Assembly (NCBI RefSeq): GCF_025457425.1
Contig: NZ_JAMXIA010000001.1
Location: forward strand, 2,914,001 to 2,978,000
Source of the DNA: Chryseobacterium foetidum
GTDB lineage: Bacteria; Bacteroidota; Bacteroidia; Flavobacteriales; Weeksellaceae
Direction: 5' to 3'
DNA: 64,000 nucleotides
The translations under genes were made by a program, and so were the position numbers. Of this stretch, positions 51,206-60,399 are shown one piece after another. The stretch's first letter is position 1. Each line of letters begins with the position of its first letter. Under the pieces are notes generated by a model. It ran no database searches and was not told the DNA's origin. It saw nothing but the letters and a program-made list of their open reading frames with translations.

Positions 51206-52243
51206 ATGGCGAAGAAAAAAACAAATTCAGATTCTACCTCAAAAAAACCAAAGACGGAGTTGGCAGTTGGCGTTCTGGGAAGCGGAAGTTTTGCAACTGC
51301 AATTGTAAAAATGTTGGTTGAAAACTGCAAAACCGTGCATTGGTGTGTAAGAAATGAGTTTGTGAAAGGAGCAATTGAGCTCAGAGGTCACAATCCGACT
51401 TATCTTACGGCGGTTAATTTCAATTTAAAAAATTTAAAACTTACAACGGATATCAACGAAATGGTTTCTGCCTGCGACATTGTAGTTCTGGCAACACCTT
51501 CCATTTACCTTTCAGATTCAATGGATAAGCTGAATTGCGAGTATGGCGACAAAATTTTCGTATCAGCCATCAAAGGTATTATCCCAAAAGTCAACGACGT
51601 TGTTGCCCATTATCTGAAAGATGAATTTAAAATAGGTTTCAGAAATCAGGCGGTGATCGCAGGGCCCTGTCACGCAGAAGAAGTGGCGATGGAAAGGCTT
51701 TCTTATCTTACGGTAGCAACTGTAGAAGATGAAAATTCAAAGAAATTACTGGATATTTTCTCATCAGATTTCATCAAAGTAAGTGCGAGCAAAGATATTC
51801 TAGGGAATGAATACAGCGCAATTTTAAAAAATATTTTTGCCATTGGAGCTGGTATTGCAAGTGGATTAGGTTATGGAGATAACTTCACCGCAGTTTTCGT
51901 ATCCAACGCCATCCGTGAGATGGAAACGTTTTTGGAAGCGATTTACGAAGCTCCAAGAGACGTGAACGAAAGTGCTTATCTGGGAGATTTACTCGTTACA
52001 GCTTATTCCTTATTCTCCAGAAACCGAAACTTAGGAAACTTAATTGGAAAAGGATATACTGTAAAATCTGCAATTCAGTCGATGAACATGGTGGCGGAAG
52101 GATATTACGCTGCAGATTCTATTTATAAAACAGCTCAGGAGAAAGGTTTAAAACTACCAATCATAGAAACCATTTACGGAATTCTCTATGAAGGTAAAAA
52201 CGCCGAAAAACAATACCGCAAACTTACAGCGAAGCTGAATTAA
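51206..52243 (+). CDS. gpsA: NAD(P)H-dependent glycerol-3-phosphate dehydrogenase
   Basis: A 345-residue dehydrogenase. GVLGSGSFATAIVKMLVEN (about residues 22-40) is the Rossmann GxGxxA motif. SAIKGIIPK, AGPCHAEE and KNIFAIGAGIASGLGYGDN are the substrate-binding and catalytic segments. It makes sn-glycerol 3-phosphate for phospholipids from DHAP. The start ATG 51206 follows the TATATTTGC box. Terminator at 52254-52280. Confidence 0.95.
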   Translation: MAKKKTNSDSTSKKPKTELAVGVLGSGSFATAIVKMLVENCKTVHWCVRNEFVKGAIELRGHNPTYLTAVNFNLKNLKLTTDINEMVSACDIVVLATPSIYLSDSMDKLNCEYGDKIFVSAIKGIIPKVNDVVAHYLKDEFKIGFRNQAVIAGPCHAEEVAMERLSYLTVATVEDENSKKLLDIFSSDFIKVSASKDILGNEYSAILKNIFAIGAGIASGLGYGDNFTAVFVSNAIREMETFLEAIYEAPRDVNESAYLGDLLVTAYSLFSRNRNLGNLIGKGYTVKSAIQSMNMVAEGYYAADSIYKTAQEKGLKLPIIETIYGILYEGKNAEKQYRKLTAKLN

Positions 52244-52253
52244 TCTCAATAAC

Positions 52254-52280
52254 AATCTCCTTTTTCGGGAGATTTTTTTT
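52254..52280 (+). terminator. Terminator after gpsA
   Basis: AATCTCC pairs with GGGAGATT, then T run. Confidence 0.88.
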
Positions 52281-52520
52281 GGTATTTAACTAAAATCAAT
52301 TTTGAATTAAAATTTTGATGAAATTTAAACAGGCTTTAAATAAGAGCTGAATTTTTTTTGATATATGATTTTTAAAACAGAAAATGGACAGAGTTTCATT
52401 AAAACTTCATTTGTATTAAACATAATTCAGATGAATTATGAGTATTATCAGTTTTAAACTGAAGCAATGATCGCCAGTTTTGAAAACTTTTCCCGAAATT
52501 CGTAGTAAATTTTTAGAACA

Positions 52521-54023
52521 ATGCCACACACTTTAATCAGCGTAACTCCAAAACCGAAATATGATGTCGTGATGATCGGCGGAGGTATTATGAGTGCTAC
52601 ACTTGCCACACTACTTCATGAGCTTGATCCTCAGTTGAATATTGCCATTTTCGAAAGACTTGGAAGGTTTGCAAAAGAAAGTACCGCCGCGTGGAATAAC
52701 GCAGGCACAGGTCATTCAGCGTTTTGTGAACTCAATTATACTCCGCAGAAGGCAGATGGAAGCGTAGAAATTTCAAAAGCAGAAAATATTGCTGAGCAAT
52801 TTGAAGTTTCAAAACAGTTCTGGTCTTACCTTATCAATAAAAACTATATAAACAGACCTCAGGATTTCGTTAATTCCTGTCCCCATTTGAGCCTCGTTTT
52901 TGGAGAAAATGATGCCGAATTTCTTAAAAAACGTTTCGATAATATGTCGAAATCTGTTCTTTTTGAAGGCATGGAATTCACCACAGACCACGATAAACTC
53001 AGAGAATGGATCCCTTTGGTAATGAGCAAAAGAAATCAGTCTGAAGTTTTGGCAGCCACAAAAATGGATGCCGGAACAGACGTAAATTTCGGAACGCTCA
53101 CAAGAAAAATGGGTCGCCATCTGATGGCCAATACTAACGTTGAAATATTTGTTTATACGGAGGTAAAAGATATCGATCCCATCAAAAACGGTTGGAAAAT
53201 GAAAGTGAAAGACCGTACACACAATATCAAACACGACGTTACAGCAGATTTTGTGTTTATCGGAGCAGGCGGTTACGCTTTGCCGCTTCTGGACAGCTCG
53301 GATATTGAAGAAAGTGCAGGTTATGGTGGTTTTCCCGTTTCAGGACAATGGTTGGTAACTCACAATCCGGAATTGGTAGCGCAACACGAGGCTAAAGTCT
53401 ATACACAGGCACCGGTAGGAGCACCACCGATGTCAGTTCCCCATCTGGATCTCAGAATTATTGACGGTAAAAAGGCTTTGCTTTTCGGTCCTTTTGCAGG
53501 TTTTTCAACTAAATTTCTGAAAGAAGGAAGCTATCTCGATCTTCCGGAAAGTGTAAATACAAAAAACATCAGATCTCTTTTTGGTGCGTGGTGGCACAAT
53601 TTGCCGTTGACAAAGTATCTTATTCAGCAGGTAGCGATGAATAAAGCCCAAAGAATTCAGCATTTGAGAGAGTTTGTAAAAGACGCCAAAGAAGAAGACT
53701 GGGAACTGAAAGTGGCCGGACAGAGAGTGCAAATCATTAAAAAAGATGATAAAGCAGGTGGAAAACTCGAATTTGGAACCGAAGTCGTAACCAACAAAGA
53801 CGGAACAATCGCCTCATTACTCGGCGCATCTCCCGGTGCATCCACCGCAGTAAGTGCAATGATTAACGTTCTTGAAAAATGCTTTCCAGAAAAAATGGAA
53901 AGTGAGTGGAAGGACAAACTGAAAGAAATGATTCCATCCTACGGAACAAAACTTTCTGAAAATCCGGAAATGACAGCGATGCTGCGTGCCTACAGCAAAG
54001 AAAAACTGCAACTCAAACATTAG
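52521..54023 (+). CDS. mqo: Malate:quinone oxidoreductase
   Basis: A 500-residue FAD-dependent enzyme. VVMIGGGIMSATLATLLHEL (about residues 15-34) is the FAD-binding motif, STAAWNNAGTGHSAFCELNYTP (about 54-75) the Mqo signature, and GKLEFGTEVVTNKDGTIASLLGASPGAST (about 414-442) the C-terminal region. It oxidises malate and reduces quinone at the inner membrane. Standalone gene. Confidence 0.96.
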   Translation: MPHTLISVTPKPKYDVVMIGGGIMSATLATLLHELDPQLNIAIFERLGRFAKESTAAWNNAGTGHSAFCELNYTPQKADGSVEISKAENIAEQFEVSKQFWSYLINKNYINRPQDFVNSCPHLSLVFGENDAEFLKKRFDNMSKSVLFEGMEFTTDHDKLREWIPLVMSKRNQSEVLAATKMDAGTDVNFGTLTRKMGRHLMANTNVEIFVYTEVKDIDPIKNGWKMKVKDRTHNIKHDVTADFVFIGAGGYALPLLDSSDIEESAGYGGFPVSGQWLVTHNPELVAQHEAKVYTQAPVGAPPMSVPHLDLRIIDGKKALLFGPFAGFSTKFLKEGSYLDLPESVNTKNIRSLFGAWWHNLPLTKYLIQQVAMNKAQRIQHLREFVKDAKEEDWELKVAGQRVQIIKKDDKAGGKLEFGTEVVTNKDGTIASLLGASPGASTAVSAMINVLEKCFPEKMESEWKDKLKEMIPSYGTKLSENPEMTAMLRAYSKEKLQLKH

Positions 54024-54026
54024 ATG

Positions 54027-54103
54027 GGTAATTAGTAATGTGCAATCAGTAATACTTGCGCCGCTACTGACATTACTTATTACCTATTACCCATTACTTA
54101 TGT
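54027..54103 (+). repeat. Inverted ATTACTTATTACC-type repeat
   Basis: GGGTAATTAGTAATGTGCAATC and ATTACTTATTACCTATTACCC are inverse copies, the same family as the repeats at 17 kb. It follows mqo. Confidence 0.75.
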
Positions 54104-54107
54104 AAAT

Positions 54108-54500
54108 ATGGAAGTCATTGTAAAACCAATCATTGCAACAGAATTGCTTGCATCTCTGAAAACTAAAATAGAAGAAGAGAAGCAGGTGATTGTGCATTGC
54201 TGTTTTCCTGCCTCGCCGTCTTTGGGAAATCTTATTCGTATTTGGAATTCTACTTATCTCATCGATAATCATTCTGATCACAGGAGCAAACTTATTCATG
54301 CAGAAAATATTTCGCTATTTCCGTATTGGACTCCGGTGCCGTTTATGAAAGATTTTTGGTTTACGCTAATTTTTTCCGGACTTCCGAAAGAGTGCAAAAG
54401 CTTTGATTTTCAGGAGGTCATTCCCGAGGAAGGTGGTTTTTTTGTAAATTCGATTAAAAGAAATTCCTCAGATGTTTACAGAATTAAAATTTCAGAATGA
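54108..54500 (+). CDS. Small hypothetical protein
   Basis: A 130-residue soluble protein, not recognised in detail. It has ELLASLKTKIEEEKQVIVHCCFPASPSLGNLIRIWNSTYLID as its first half and a PFMKDFWFTLIFSGLPKECKSFDF segment. It overlaps the next gene by four bases (ATGA type), so the two are coupled. Confidence 0.7.
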   Translation: MEVIVKPIIATELLASLKTKIEEEKQVIVHCCFPASPSLGNLIRIWNSTYLIDNHSDHRSKLIHAENISLFPYWTPVPFMKDFWFTLIFSGLPKECKSFDFQEVIPEEGGFFVNSIKRNSSDVYRIKISE

Positions 54501-55117
54501 TGATAAAACAAATAATTTTATGCCTTTCAATTTTTCTAGTTCCGGTCTGTGGTTTTTCGCAGAAAAAGGAGATTAAAGAAATAAAGAAATTTCAGAAAGA
54601 GCTTAACGAAGGCTATTTAAATCCAAAAGAAACACCTTTGAGAGATGATAATTTTAAAAATTTTAAAGCTCACCCTTTCTTTCCTATCGATTTAAAATAT
54701 AGAATTAAAGCCAGATTTATTAAAAATGAGAATCCGGAATCATTTGATTTTCCAACTTCATCCGGACACACAAAAAAGTATCAGGAATTTGGAAAGGCTT
54801 ATTTTAATTTAGGTGGAAAAGATTTTGTTGTAAATATTTACCAAAGTCTGGATCTGATGAAGCAGGAAAAATATAAAAATGACCTCTTTCTTCCATTTCG
54901 CGACGCAACTAATAATAATCAAACCTACGGTGGCGGAAAATATGTTGATCTCACCATTCCGAAAGGCGATACGATTCTTATAGATTTTAATCAGTCTTAT
55001 CATCCATACTGTGCTTACAATGCCTATGATTACAGTTGCCCGATTGTTCCTGAGGAAAACAAACTTTCCGTGGAAATCAAAGCGGGCGTGATGTATGAAG
55101 ATATTTATCATCATTAA
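54497..55117 (+). CDS. DUF1684-family lipoprotein-like exported protein
   Basis: A 206-residue protein with a signal peptide (MMIKQIILCLSIFLVPVCGFSQ) and a DUF1684 domain (about residues 28-205): FKAHPFFPIDLKYRIKARF, TYGGGKYVDLTIPKGDTILIDFNQSYHPYCAYNAYDYSCPIVPEEN. The function of DUF1684 is unknown. Exported. It overlaps the preceding gene and lies 3 bases before the acetyltransferase gene. Confidence 0.87.
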   Translation: MMIKQIILCLSIFLVPVCGFSQKKEIKEIKKFQKELNEGYLNPKETPLRDDNFKNFKAHPFFPIDLKYRIKARFIKNENPESFDFPTSSGHTKKYQEFGKAYFNLGGKDFVVNIYQSLDLMKQEKYKNDLFLPFRDATNNNQTYGGGKYVDLTIPKGDTILIDFNQSYHPYCAYNAYDYSCPIVPEENKLSVEIKAGVMYEDIYHH

Positions 55118-55120
55118 ATT

Positions 55121-55606
55121 ATGGTAAGTCTAAATTTTTATCAAGCCAAAGATTTAGCTGATCTCGATTTTCAATTGGACGAAATTCAATCCGATTATTC
55201 TGCCCTTCCTAAACTGGCTTTGGAAAGAATTGAAGAGCGAAATCTAAACGATGATTTTTTCGCTTATCCCGTTACCGTTTTCGCTGAGGGAAAAATTGCA
55301 GGCTTCTTTGTTCTGGATTTTGGCAATGATAAATTTGAATTTACCACCCAATCAGATTCAGTTTTGCTGAGATCATTATCAATAAATCCCAAATTTCAGG
55401 GTAAAGGAATCGGAACTTCGGTAGTGATTACAATTGATGATTTTGTGAAAGAGCATTTTCATAACTGTAAAGAAATCGTTTTGTCAGTCAATGAAAGAAA
55501 CATTTCTGCATTAGAAATTTACCTGAAAACCGGCTATCACTTAACAGGAAAAATCAAGGAGGGCAGAAGCGGACCGCAATTGGTGATGGCGAAAATTTTA
55601 GATTAA
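55121..55606 (+). CDS. GNAT-family N-acetyltransferase
   Basis: A 161-residue protein with an N-terminal segment and a GNAT core. SLSINPKFQGKGIGTSVV (about residues 86-103) carries the acetyl-CoA motif (Q/R-x-x-G-x-G), and SVNERNISALEIYLKTGYHLTG (about 123-144) the last motif. Acetylates an unknown amine. Third gene of a short operon with 54108 and 54497. Confidence 0.88.
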   Translation: MVSLNFYQAKDLADLDFQLDEIQSDYSALPKLALERIEERNLNDDFFAYPVTVFAEGKIAGFFVLDFGNDKFEFTTQSDSVLLRSLSINPKFQGKGIGTSVVITIDDFVKEHFHNCKEIVLSVNERNISALEIYLKTGYHLTGKIKEGRSGPQLVMAKILD

Positions 55607-55673
55607 ATTAAAGTGCAGTTTTCAAGTTTGGCGTGATACTTTCAATTGGTTTTGAACATCACAAAAATATTCT

Positions 55674-56483
55674 ATGGAAATCTCTCTTAAAAATCAAATT
55701 GCTATTGTTACAGGTGCTTCAAGCGGAATTGGAACCGGCATTGCGAAATCCTTAGCTGCCGCAGGAGCTACGGTTATTGTTAATCATTCATCAGAACATT
55801 CAAAAGACGAAGCTGAAGAAATTTTAAATGAAATTAAAAATGCCGGAGGTAACGGAATGGTATTTCAGTGCGATGTTTCCAAAGAAGATGAGGTGAAAGC
55901 CATGTTTTCAAAAACAATTTCTGACTACGGAACGGTAGATATTTTAATCAATAATGCAGGACTTCAGAAAGATGCAGAATTTACCGAAATGACCGTTGAA
56001 GAATGGGATACGGTAATGAATGTGAACCTGCGAGGCCAGTTTCTTTGCGCCCGCGAAGCCATCAAAGAATTTCTGAGACGCGGAATTAATTTGTCTAAAT
56101 CTGTTGCCTGCGGAAAAATAATTCATATCAGTTCGGTACACGAAGTCATCCCATGGGCGGGACATGTGAATTATGCTGCCAGTAAAGGCGGTGTAAAGCT
56201 TTTGATGCAGTCGTTGGCTCAGGAGTACGGTGCGAAAAAAATCAGGATCAATTCTATCTGTCCGGGAGCGATTCAGACGCCGATTAACGAAGAGGCTTGG
56301 GGAACTGAGGAGGCAATGAATGATTTATTAAAACTGATTCCGTACGACAGAATTGGTCAGCCCGAAGATGTAGGAAATCTGGCTGTATTTTTGGCAAGTG
56401 ATTTTGCGGATTACATCACAGGAGCCAGCATTTTCGTCGATGGTGGAATGACGGTTTTGGAAAGTTTTTCTAAAGGAGGATAA
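55674..56483 (+). CDS. Short-chain dehydrogenase (glucose 1-dehydrogenase-like)
   Basis: A 269-residue classical SDR. TGASSGIGTGIAKSLAAAGA (about residues 14-33) is the cofactor motif, NNAG at about 91, the catalytic Ser in HISSVHEVIPWAGHVNYAASKGG with Y-x-x-x-K at about 165-169. Closest in layout to glucose 1-dehydrogenase and related sugar dehydrogenases. Substrate uncertain. Confidence 0.9.
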   Translation: MEISLKNQIAIVTGASSGIGTGIAKSLAAAGATVIVNHSSEHSKDEAEEILNEIKNAGGNGMVFQCDVSKEDEVKAMFSKTISDYGTVDILINNAGLQKDAEFTEMTVEEWDTVMNVNLRGQFLCAREAIKEFLRRGINLSKSVACGKIIHISSVHEVIPWAGHVNYAASKGGVKLLMQSLAQEYGAKKIRINSICPGAIQTPINEEAWGTEEAMNDLLKLIPYDRIGQPEDVGNLAVFLASDFADYITGASIFVDGGMTVLESFSKGG

Positions 56484-56490
56484 ATTTAAA

Positions 56491-57180
56491 TCATTCATAA
56501 ATCTGCTGAATGATTTCCAGTGAATTCGGAATTCTGAAATCTGTAAAATGATAGTGGTAATACACCAAAATACTTTCCAGTAATTGTTTTCGGTCAGCAG
56601 TTTTTATTTTAATCTCATAAGGATTTTCTGAGGTAGAAATCTGTTTCCAAATTGCAGAAATTTCCTTTGTAAAAAGATGATGTGTTCCGTTTAAACTAAA
56701 GTTTCCTGTCTCCGGATCAAGGTATTCTAAATGGCTGTTGAGTGGAGCAATTCCCTGTATTTTCAATAAAAGAATCAAAAAAACCAGATGCGATCTGTAA
56801 TTCTGAGCATCAAGATTCTGATTAAACTCAATGATTGCTTTAAAAATATTCGGGTTTGAATTTTCATGTTTCAAAACCTGATTCAGAAAATCTGAAATGA
56901 AAAAAACGATGGTATTGGCTTTTATATCTGTATAAAAATCGTAAGATTGTTCAAGCTCAAATTTTAATACAGAATTGATTTCTACACCGGGTTTTGATTT
57001 TCTACAGTTAAAACTGAGCATGCTCAATGGCAGCAAGAGTGCTTTTTTCTTATTTTTCTGTGTGAAAACAGACTTTAGAAAAAAGCTTTGAAAGCCTTCT
57101 TCTAAAGTAAAACAATGCAGAATTGCATCACTGTCTCCATATTTTAAAAAAGAGAGTATAAAACCTGTCTGTGAAATCAT
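56491..57180 (-). CDS. recO: DNA repair protein RecO
   Basis: A 229-residue protein. The N-terminal OB fold (TGFILSFLKYGDSDAILHCFT) and the helical C-terminal part (ISDFLNQVLKHENSNPNIF) match RecO of Bacteroidota, which lack the zinc-binding cysteines found elsewhere. It loads RecA onto SSB-coated single-stranded DNA with RecR. It lies four bases after the PorZ-like gene on the minus strand. Confidence 0.9.
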   Translation of the reverse strand: MISQTGFILSFLKYGDSDAILHCFTLEEGFQSFFLKSVFTQKNKKKALLLPLSMLSFNCRKSKPGVEINSVLKFELEQSYDFYTDIKANTIVFFISDFLNQVLKHENSNPNIFKAIIEFNQNLDAQNYRSHLVFLILLLKIQGIAPLNSHLEYLDPETGNFSLNGTHHLFTKEISAIWKQISTSENPYEIKIKTADRKQLLESILVYYHYHFTDFRIPNSLEIIQQIYE

Positions 57181-57183
57181 AGA

Positions 57184-59445
57184 TTAATTGACCACGGCGA
57201 TTTTAGCAGTTGCTTTATCGCTTCCGTCTTCGTTGGTCATCAGTACAAAATAAATTCCTGAAGCCACTCTTTTTCCTTTTTGGTTGTTAAGATCCCATTC
57301 ATAATATCCTGTTCTTGCCTGTGCAGAATGAACGATATTTCCGGCAGCATCTGTAATTCGGATGTTGGCAACCTGTGCAAGTCCTTTAATCGTGACCTTT
57401 CCTTTAAACTGAGTGTAAACCACAGGATTAGGATATACCAAAACATTTCCGAAATTTGAGGTTACGTCAGCTACATCTCCCTGATAAGTAACAACTCCGT
57501 CATAGGTTACGAAATAAACCTTTCCTGTTTTTTTGTCGATTTTAATGTCAGTTACTGAGTTGGTAGGCAAAGGAGAATTTTGTCTTGTAAAATGCTTGAT
57601 GGTACGCTCCCCATCTGCTGAAAGGTAATATACGCCGCCACCGTCTACCGATACCCACTTCTGATTTCCTGCATCCACTTCTATTGCGAGGATCTGAGAA
57701 TTTCTGAACAGTTCTTCTGCCAAACCATTCTGCTCAATTACAACAGCCTCAAGTGTCGGGTTATTTTTTACTTCCGATGTTGCATTAGGTAAAATTCTGA
57801 TTCCGAGGTCGGTACCAATCCATGCATCACCATCTTTATCGATAGCTACAGAAATTGAGTTTGCAGGAAGATTATTTTCAGATCCCAAAATGTAGGAAGT
57901 GTCATCAGATGTACTTACAGTTCCTTTATAATCATAAGCCAAAACGTGTTGAGAACGTGGCAGTGCTGTCCAAAGCAGTCCCTCATGAAATATGGGGACT
58001 TGTATCCCGTTGCTGGTGAGGATGATAGTATTAATCAAAAACTGGTCAGTATCCCTTTTATAAGGAGCTATTGCCGGATTAGCACCGGTTTCAGTATTAA
58101 ATGCAATAGAGAGAAAGATATTGTTTTTATCATCCACAGCAAATCCTACTGGTCTGTTGACATAGATGTTAGGTTTGTCGAGATCATAATACTTTACAAA
58201 ATCAAAATCTTTGTTGGCTGCATTATATTTCATTTTATAAACGCCCATTCCGGCCCAAATAGTGTAATTTGTGAAAAACACGATGGATGGATCTACAGGA
58301 TCAGCTATAGCATCGAGTACATTATAGATATTGGGATTTGTTTTAAAATAAGAAGGATACACCCATTCTGTACCATTAAAATAATAGAAACCAGGATTTC
58401 TGGGGTTTTCTAATCTAAAATTAAATCCACCTTCTCTACCGCCGGAAGATAAGAGTAACTGATTATCGTTAAACGGTCTTATTTTATAGGAATAATTGAA
58501 TGCTGGTCCATCTGGTTTGAAAGCATTATTGCTTTCATTTTTAATTCCGGACAAAGCAGTTCCGAAATAAAATTTGCCGGCAATTCTTGTAGCGGTATTG
58601 CATTCTTCGCCCGGAGATGCCGAGCCGATAAAATTCCCGTTATCGGCATAAGAATACACTCTGTTATTATCTGTAACAGTAATGTTTCCGGAGGTTGCTA
58701 CCACATCTTTCACATTAGTAAATGTCTGAGAAATAGGTGTAGAAGTTCCGTTACTGTACAGATAAGCGGTTGTAGCACTTGCGTAGGATAAAATACTTTC
58801 AGAATCTATATGTTTAAAATTTCCCGCCTGCTCAGTAACCCAGGTTGTAAATACAGGGAATGTTGTATTGAGTTCATGGCTTTTAAGACCAGTATTGGTT
58901 ACAGAGTACACTTTATTTCCGAAAATTGTTGCTTCATTGCTGGCTTCAAAAACACCACCAGTTACAAAGAAGGCAGAATCTGCAAACTCTTTCTGTTTTA
59001 ATTTGAAAATTGAAACACCATATCCCACAGAAATCACAGCCCGATCTCCAGTAATGGAAATATGATTAATTCTTTTGCTTCCTGAATATCCCGTTGCAAG
59101 CGGAATATCCACAATGTAAGTAACGCCGTCGGGAGCGATTACATCCAAAGCACCGCTTTGATAACCTACCAACGCAATTTTAGACTGAGGATCATAATCA
59201 AACGCTGAAATTTTAACCTCATGAAGACCCGAAGCCTTAGAAAGTTTTGAAATTTCCCCACTGGATATATTGTAATAAAAAATTCCGTTTTCTGTGCCGG
59301 CAATTATTTTTCCGTTGTCTTCTTTCATGGCAAGGACGTTGTTGTAGGAAAACAAATCCATCCACTTTTTAGAAGAAATATTCTGAGCTTTCATCATTTG
59401 GAAAGCCATAAGAATACCGAGGGAAATTATAGAGAATTTTTTCAT
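57184..59445 (-). CDS. porZ: PorZ-like propeller protein of the type IX secretion system
   Basis: A 753-residue exported protein. Signal peptide at residues 1-20 (MKKFSIISLGILMAFQMMKA). Two-component-regulator-like propeller repeats cover about 25-660 (GKIIAGTENGIFYYN, VDKDGDAWIGTDLGIRIL-type strands). The C-terminal segment about 665-753 is a T9SS sorting domain (NVLVYPNPVVYTQFKGKV, KGKRVASGIYFVLM). PorZ delivers anionic lipopolysaccharide to sorted proteins during type IX secretion. Its place beside recO is typical of Flavobacteriia. Confidence 0.9.
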   Translation of the reverse strand: MKKFSIISLGILMAFQMMKAQNISSKKWMDLFSYNNVLAMKEDNGKIIAGTENGIFYYNISSGEISKLSKASGLHEVKISAFDYDPQSKIALVGYQSGALDVIAPDGVTYIVDIPLATGYSGSKRINHISITGDRAVISVGYGVSIFKLKQKEFADSAFFVTGGVFEASNEATIFGNKVYSVTNTGLKSHELNTTFPVFTTWVTEQAGNFKHIDSESILSYASATTAYLYSNGTSTPISQTFTNVKDVVATSGNITVTDNNRVYSYADNGNFIGSASPGEECNTATRIAGKFYFGTALSGIKNESNNAFKPDGPAFNYSYKIRPFNDNQLLLSSGGREGGFNFRLENPRNPGFYYFNGTEWVYPSYFKTNPNIYNVLDAIADPVDPSIVFFTNYTIWAGMGVYKMKYNAANKDFDFVKYYDLDKPNIYVNRPVGFAVDDKNNIFLSIAFNTETGANPAIAPYKRDTDQFLINTIILTSNGIQVPIFHEGLLWTALPRSQHVLAYDYKGTVSTSDDTSYILGSENNLPANSISVAIDKDGDAWIGTDLGIRILPNATSEVKNNPTLEAVVIEQNGLAEELFRNSQILAIEVDAGNQKWVSVDGGGVYYLSADGERTIKHFTRQNSPLPTNSVTDIKIDKKTGKVYFVTYDGVVTYQGDVADVTSNFGNVLVYPNPVVYTQFKGKVTIKGLAQVANIRITDAAGNIVHSAQARTGYYEWDLNNQKGKRVASGIYFVLMTNEDGSDKATAKIAVVN

Positions 59446-59448
59446 ATT

Positions 59449-60399
59449 TTAAGCTGTTATACTGCTGTCGATCGCCTGATTGTTCCAGGAAACCTGTTTT
59501 ATATTTTTATTATGATCAAAAAAGAAATCTATTCTTCCTAAAAGGAGCCCTGCCCAGCCCACCTGGTTTACCAAAACGTTTTTGCCCTGTCTGTTTTGGA
59601 AGGTTTGGGGTTCAGGTAAGAAAGTATGGGTGTGACCGCCTAAAATTAAGTCAATATTTTCTGTTTTTGATGCTAAAATTTTGTCGTTTAATTTTTCAGG
59701 TTCGTCGTGATAATCGTACCCGATGTGGGAAAGACAAATCACAAGGTCACATTTCTTTTCATTTTTTAAGAAATTTGAATAATGTTGCGCCATATCAATT
59801 GGGTCATTCCAAATGGTTTCCTGATATTGTTTTTTACCGACCAAACCGTCAAGCTGAATTCCCACTCCGAAAATTCCGACTTTAATTCCGTTTTTATTGA
59901 AGATTTTATACTGAGAGGTTTTTCCGTCTAAGATGGTGTTTTTAAAATCATAATTAGAACAGATAAAAGGAAATTTTGCGTTTGGTAAAACTTTCAAAAA
60001 TCCGTCTAAACCATTGTCAAAATCGTGATTTCCCATTGTGGAAGCATCGTATTTCATCATTGACATCAGTTTAAACTCAAGCTCGCCACCGAAAAAGTTG
60101 AAATAAGGTGTTCCCTGAAAAATATCTCCGGAATCGAGCAACAAAAGATTGCTTTCTTCGCTTCTGATTTTCTGAATTACAGTTGCTCTTCTCGCAAAAC
60201 CACCTTGATTCGGATTTCTGGTGTAGCTCGAATCAAAAGGTTCAATTCTGCTGTGCTGGTCGTTGGTGTGAAGTATCGTTAATTTATTGGCTGAACTGAA
60301 AGAATTTAAATTTAATTCTTCTGCCATTACCAGATTCGGAGCTAAAGTCATTGCTAAAGTTCCGCCAGTTATCGTTTTTAAAAAACTTTTTCTATCCAT
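59449..60399 (-). CDS. Metallophosphatase domain of split 5'-nucleotidase
   Basis: A 316-residue protein with an N-terminal signal (MDRKSFLKTITGGTLAMTLA, one Arg only) and the calcineurin-like core of UshA-type enzymes: ILHTNDQHSRIEPFD (about residues 41-55), LLLDSGDIFQGTPYFNFF (about 93-110), MGNHDFDNG (about 129-137) and GGHTHTF (about 251-257). The 5'-nucleotidase C-terminal domain is a separate gene directly upstream (60399-61154), overlapping by one base. The two probably make the split enzyme that dephosphorylates nucleotides in the periplasm. Confidence 0.92.
   Translation of the reverse strand: MDRKSFLKTITGGTLAMTLAPNLVMAEELNLNSFSSANKLTILHTNDQHSRIEPFDSSYTRNPNQGGFARRATVIQKIRSEESNLLLLDSGDIFQGTPYFNFFGGELEFKLMSMMKYDASTMGNHDFDNGLDGFLKVLPNAKFPFICSNYDFKNTILDGKTSQYKIFNKNGIKVGIFGVGIQLDGLVGKKQYQETIWNDPIDMAQHYSNFLKNEKKCDLVICLSHIGYDYHDEPEKLNDKILASKTENIDLILGGHTHTFLPEPQTFQNRQGKNVLVNQVGWAGLLLGRIDFFFDHNKNIKQVSWNNQAIDSSITA

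Noticed and set aside
57946..58413. 155-codon plus-strand ORF
   Set aside because: Antisense shadow of the PorZ-like gene, with no codon bias.
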